Source: Acidimicrobiales bacterium (GTDB taxonomy: Bacteria > Actinomycetota > Acidimicrobiia > Acidimicrobiales > RAAP-2). From it: a stretch of DNA of 5,434 bases. The notes under the pieces are model-generated. The model was not told the origin of the DNA, ran no database searches, and was given only the letters and a program-made list of their open reading frames with translations. Position numbers and translations under genes: made by a program. Positions 4,651-5,434 of this stretch are shown piece by piece; the stretch's first letter is position 1, and every line of letters begins with the position of its first letter. The stretch is from assembly GCA_030044045.1 (NCBI GenBank), contig JASHWO010000180.1:1-5434 (forward strand), in the 5' to 3' direction.

Positions 4651-5198
4651 GCGCCGCCCGACCGGAGACCGGCACCACGCCAGCGACGGTGGCCGGCGAC
4701 GGACCGACCGGGATGGCCGGCGACGGCCACGGCGACGGCCACGGCGGCCACGGCGGCCACGGCGACGGCAGCCGGGGTGACCACGACGGCGGCACCAGGG
4801 AGCGGCCGCTGCCGCCGGTGACCCAGCTCGGCGTGGCGGCGTTGGTCCTGGTGATCGCCGCCGGGATCTACCTGGCGGCAGAGACCGGCCGCCATCCCAG
4901 CCTGGTGCCGGCGATCGTGGCCCTGGTGGTCGCCGCTGCCCTGGTGCTCACGGCGGCCACTCTCCTGGCCCGGGTCCGCGACTTCGCCTGGGGGAAGTTC
5001 CGGATGGTCTTCGGCTGGGCCCTGCTCGAGTACGCCGTCATCGCCGGGATGCTGGTGTACATCTTCGTCCGCGACAGCACGCCCGCCGGGACGCTCGGCC
5101 TGTTCATCGCCGCCCTGGTGATCTTCGCCGTGGACATCCCGTTGGTGTTCGGCTTCTCGGTGGCCCGCTACCAGCCGGTCCCGGCCACCACGACCTGA
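4647..5198 (+). CDS. Four-segment membrane protein with His/Gly-rich N-terminal tail
   Basis: The 183-residue protein starts with a flexible tail whose residues 25-49 are rich in Gly, Asp and His (His28, 32, 35, 38, 46), a composition that often binds Cu, Ni or Zn ions. Four hydrophobic helices follow at about 58-77, 84-109, 119-141 and 149-171, with short loops and an Arg/Asp-rich turn (AWGKFRMVFGW, 114-124) before helix three. I do not recognise a named family. The ATG overlaps the stop of the preceding membrane gene by four bases (ATGA) and has no strong ribosome-binding site of its own, which indicates translational coupling. The longer open frame upstream to 3726 runs antisense to real motifs and is out of frame with two genuine genes, so I reject it. 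A role in metal handling or as partner of the preceding membrane protein is inferred only. Confidence 0.85.
   Translation: MSAARPETGTTPATVAGDGPTGMAGDGHGDGHGGHGGHGDGSRGDHDGGTRERPLPPVTQLGVAALVLVIAAGIYLAAETGRHPSLVPAIVALVVAAALVLTAATLLARVRDFAWGKFRMVFGWALLEYAVIAGMLVYIFVRDSTPAGTLGLFIAALVIFAVDIPLVFGFSVARYQPVPATTT
4725..4766. repeat. Short tandem repeat encoding the His/Gly tail
   Basis: GGCCACGGC occurs four times (4725, 4737, 4746, 4755), with GAC triplets after the first and last copies. It encodes the GHG units of the tail. In-frame 9- or 12-base slippage would change the number of histidines without breaking the gene. Confidence 0.8.
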
Positions 5199-5434
5199 CC
5201 GCGGCTGGCGGGCCGGGGAGCGCCCGCGGCCGGGAGCCCCAGCGGCAGCTCGGGACCGTCGGTCCCGGCCAGCACCGGCACGCCTACCGCCACCGACTCG
5301 CCGGGGACCCCCTCCCCTACGGCCACCCGCACCGCTGGGAGGGCCACCGCGAGCCCCCGCCCAACGCACCACCCGCGGCCGCCACCGCCGGCCGCCTCAC
5401 CCGGCAGCCCGGCCGCCGGCGTCGCCATCGATCG
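5168..5434 (-). CDS. Doubtful minus-strand ORF end, runs off right edge
   Basis: An open frame enters from the right edge (an ATG lies at 5428, but the frame is open beyond it) and stops at 5168, overlapping the convergent membrane gene by 31 bases. Its codons are G/C-rich at the third position. A stretch of about 30 residues (VRVAVGEGVPGESVAVGVPVL and onward) vaguely recalls the N-terminal domain of M17 leucyl aminopeptidases, but nothing further of that enzyme can follow, because the adjoining DNA encodes the membrane protein on the other strand. It may be the tail of an unrelated gene, a truncated remnant, or chance openness in GC-rich DNA. I see no other gene in 5199-5434. Confidence 0.18.
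   Translation of the reverse strand, partial: RSMATPAAGLPGEAAGGGGRGWCVGRGLAVALPAVRVAVGEGVPGESVAVGVPVLAGTDGPELPLGLPAAGAPRPASRGQVVVAGTGW
5208..5267 (+). terminator. Candidate hairpins downstream of the membrane gene pair
   Basis: GCGGGC (5208-5213) pairs with GCCCGC (5222-5227). Further on, CGGGACC (5251-5257) pairs perfectly with GGTCCCG (5261-5267) around GTC. They lie 10-70 bases after the stop codon. No T-run follows, so they may act only as weak or factor-assisted terminators. Confidence 0.3.

Noticed and set aside
1..5434. CRISPR array, rRNA, riboswitch or phage genes
   Set aside because: No regularly spaced repeats, rRNA-like stretches, recognisable aptamer cores or phage structural proteins were seen.

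Overview
This is a GC-rich window (hand counts of single 60-base lines run from about 62% to 80%). Strong G/C bias at third codon positions, a GTG start, leaderless-looking promoters and a DrrA-type drug-export ATPase all point to an actinobacterium (Actinomycetota). Nothing here fixes the genus.

Left part (1-2216): a classic efflux module. A divergent TetR-family repressor (plus strand) faces a DrrA-like ABC ATPase and a DrrB-like ABC-2 permease (minus strand). The ATPase and permease are coupled by a TGATG stop/start overlap, and the permease runs off the left edge. The two divergent start codons lie only 19 bases apart. The gap and the first codons carry two near-identical TetR-type operators. 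Each gene has a plausible promoter whose -10 box ends 7 bases before its start codon, so both mRNAs are predicted to be leaderless and both promoters should be blocked by the same repressor.

Middle part (2217-3118): a somewhat lower-GC segment with a RibD_C/dihydrofolate-reductase-like gene on the minus strand. Next to it is a palindromic TGTC/GACA-rich patch that may be an insertion-sequence remnant. The segment ends at a tRNA-Thr(UGU) gene, also on the minus strand. A 15-base direct repeat of the tRNA 3' end recurs at the 3' end of tetR, so the roughly 0.85-kb segment looks like a possible small integrated cassette. This is the most interesting structural observation, but no integrase is present.

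Right part (3235-5198): three plus-strand genes. The first is an uncharacterised arginine-rich soluble protein. The second and third are integral membrane proteins overlapping by ATGA: one with about five membrane segments and a CopD/DUF2269-like look, the other with about four segments and a histidine/glycine-rich N-terminal tail that could bind metal. The shared layout suggests a membrane complex, perhaps metal-related, but this is inference. The last 236 bases hold two hairpins and a doubtful minus-strand ORF running off the right edge.
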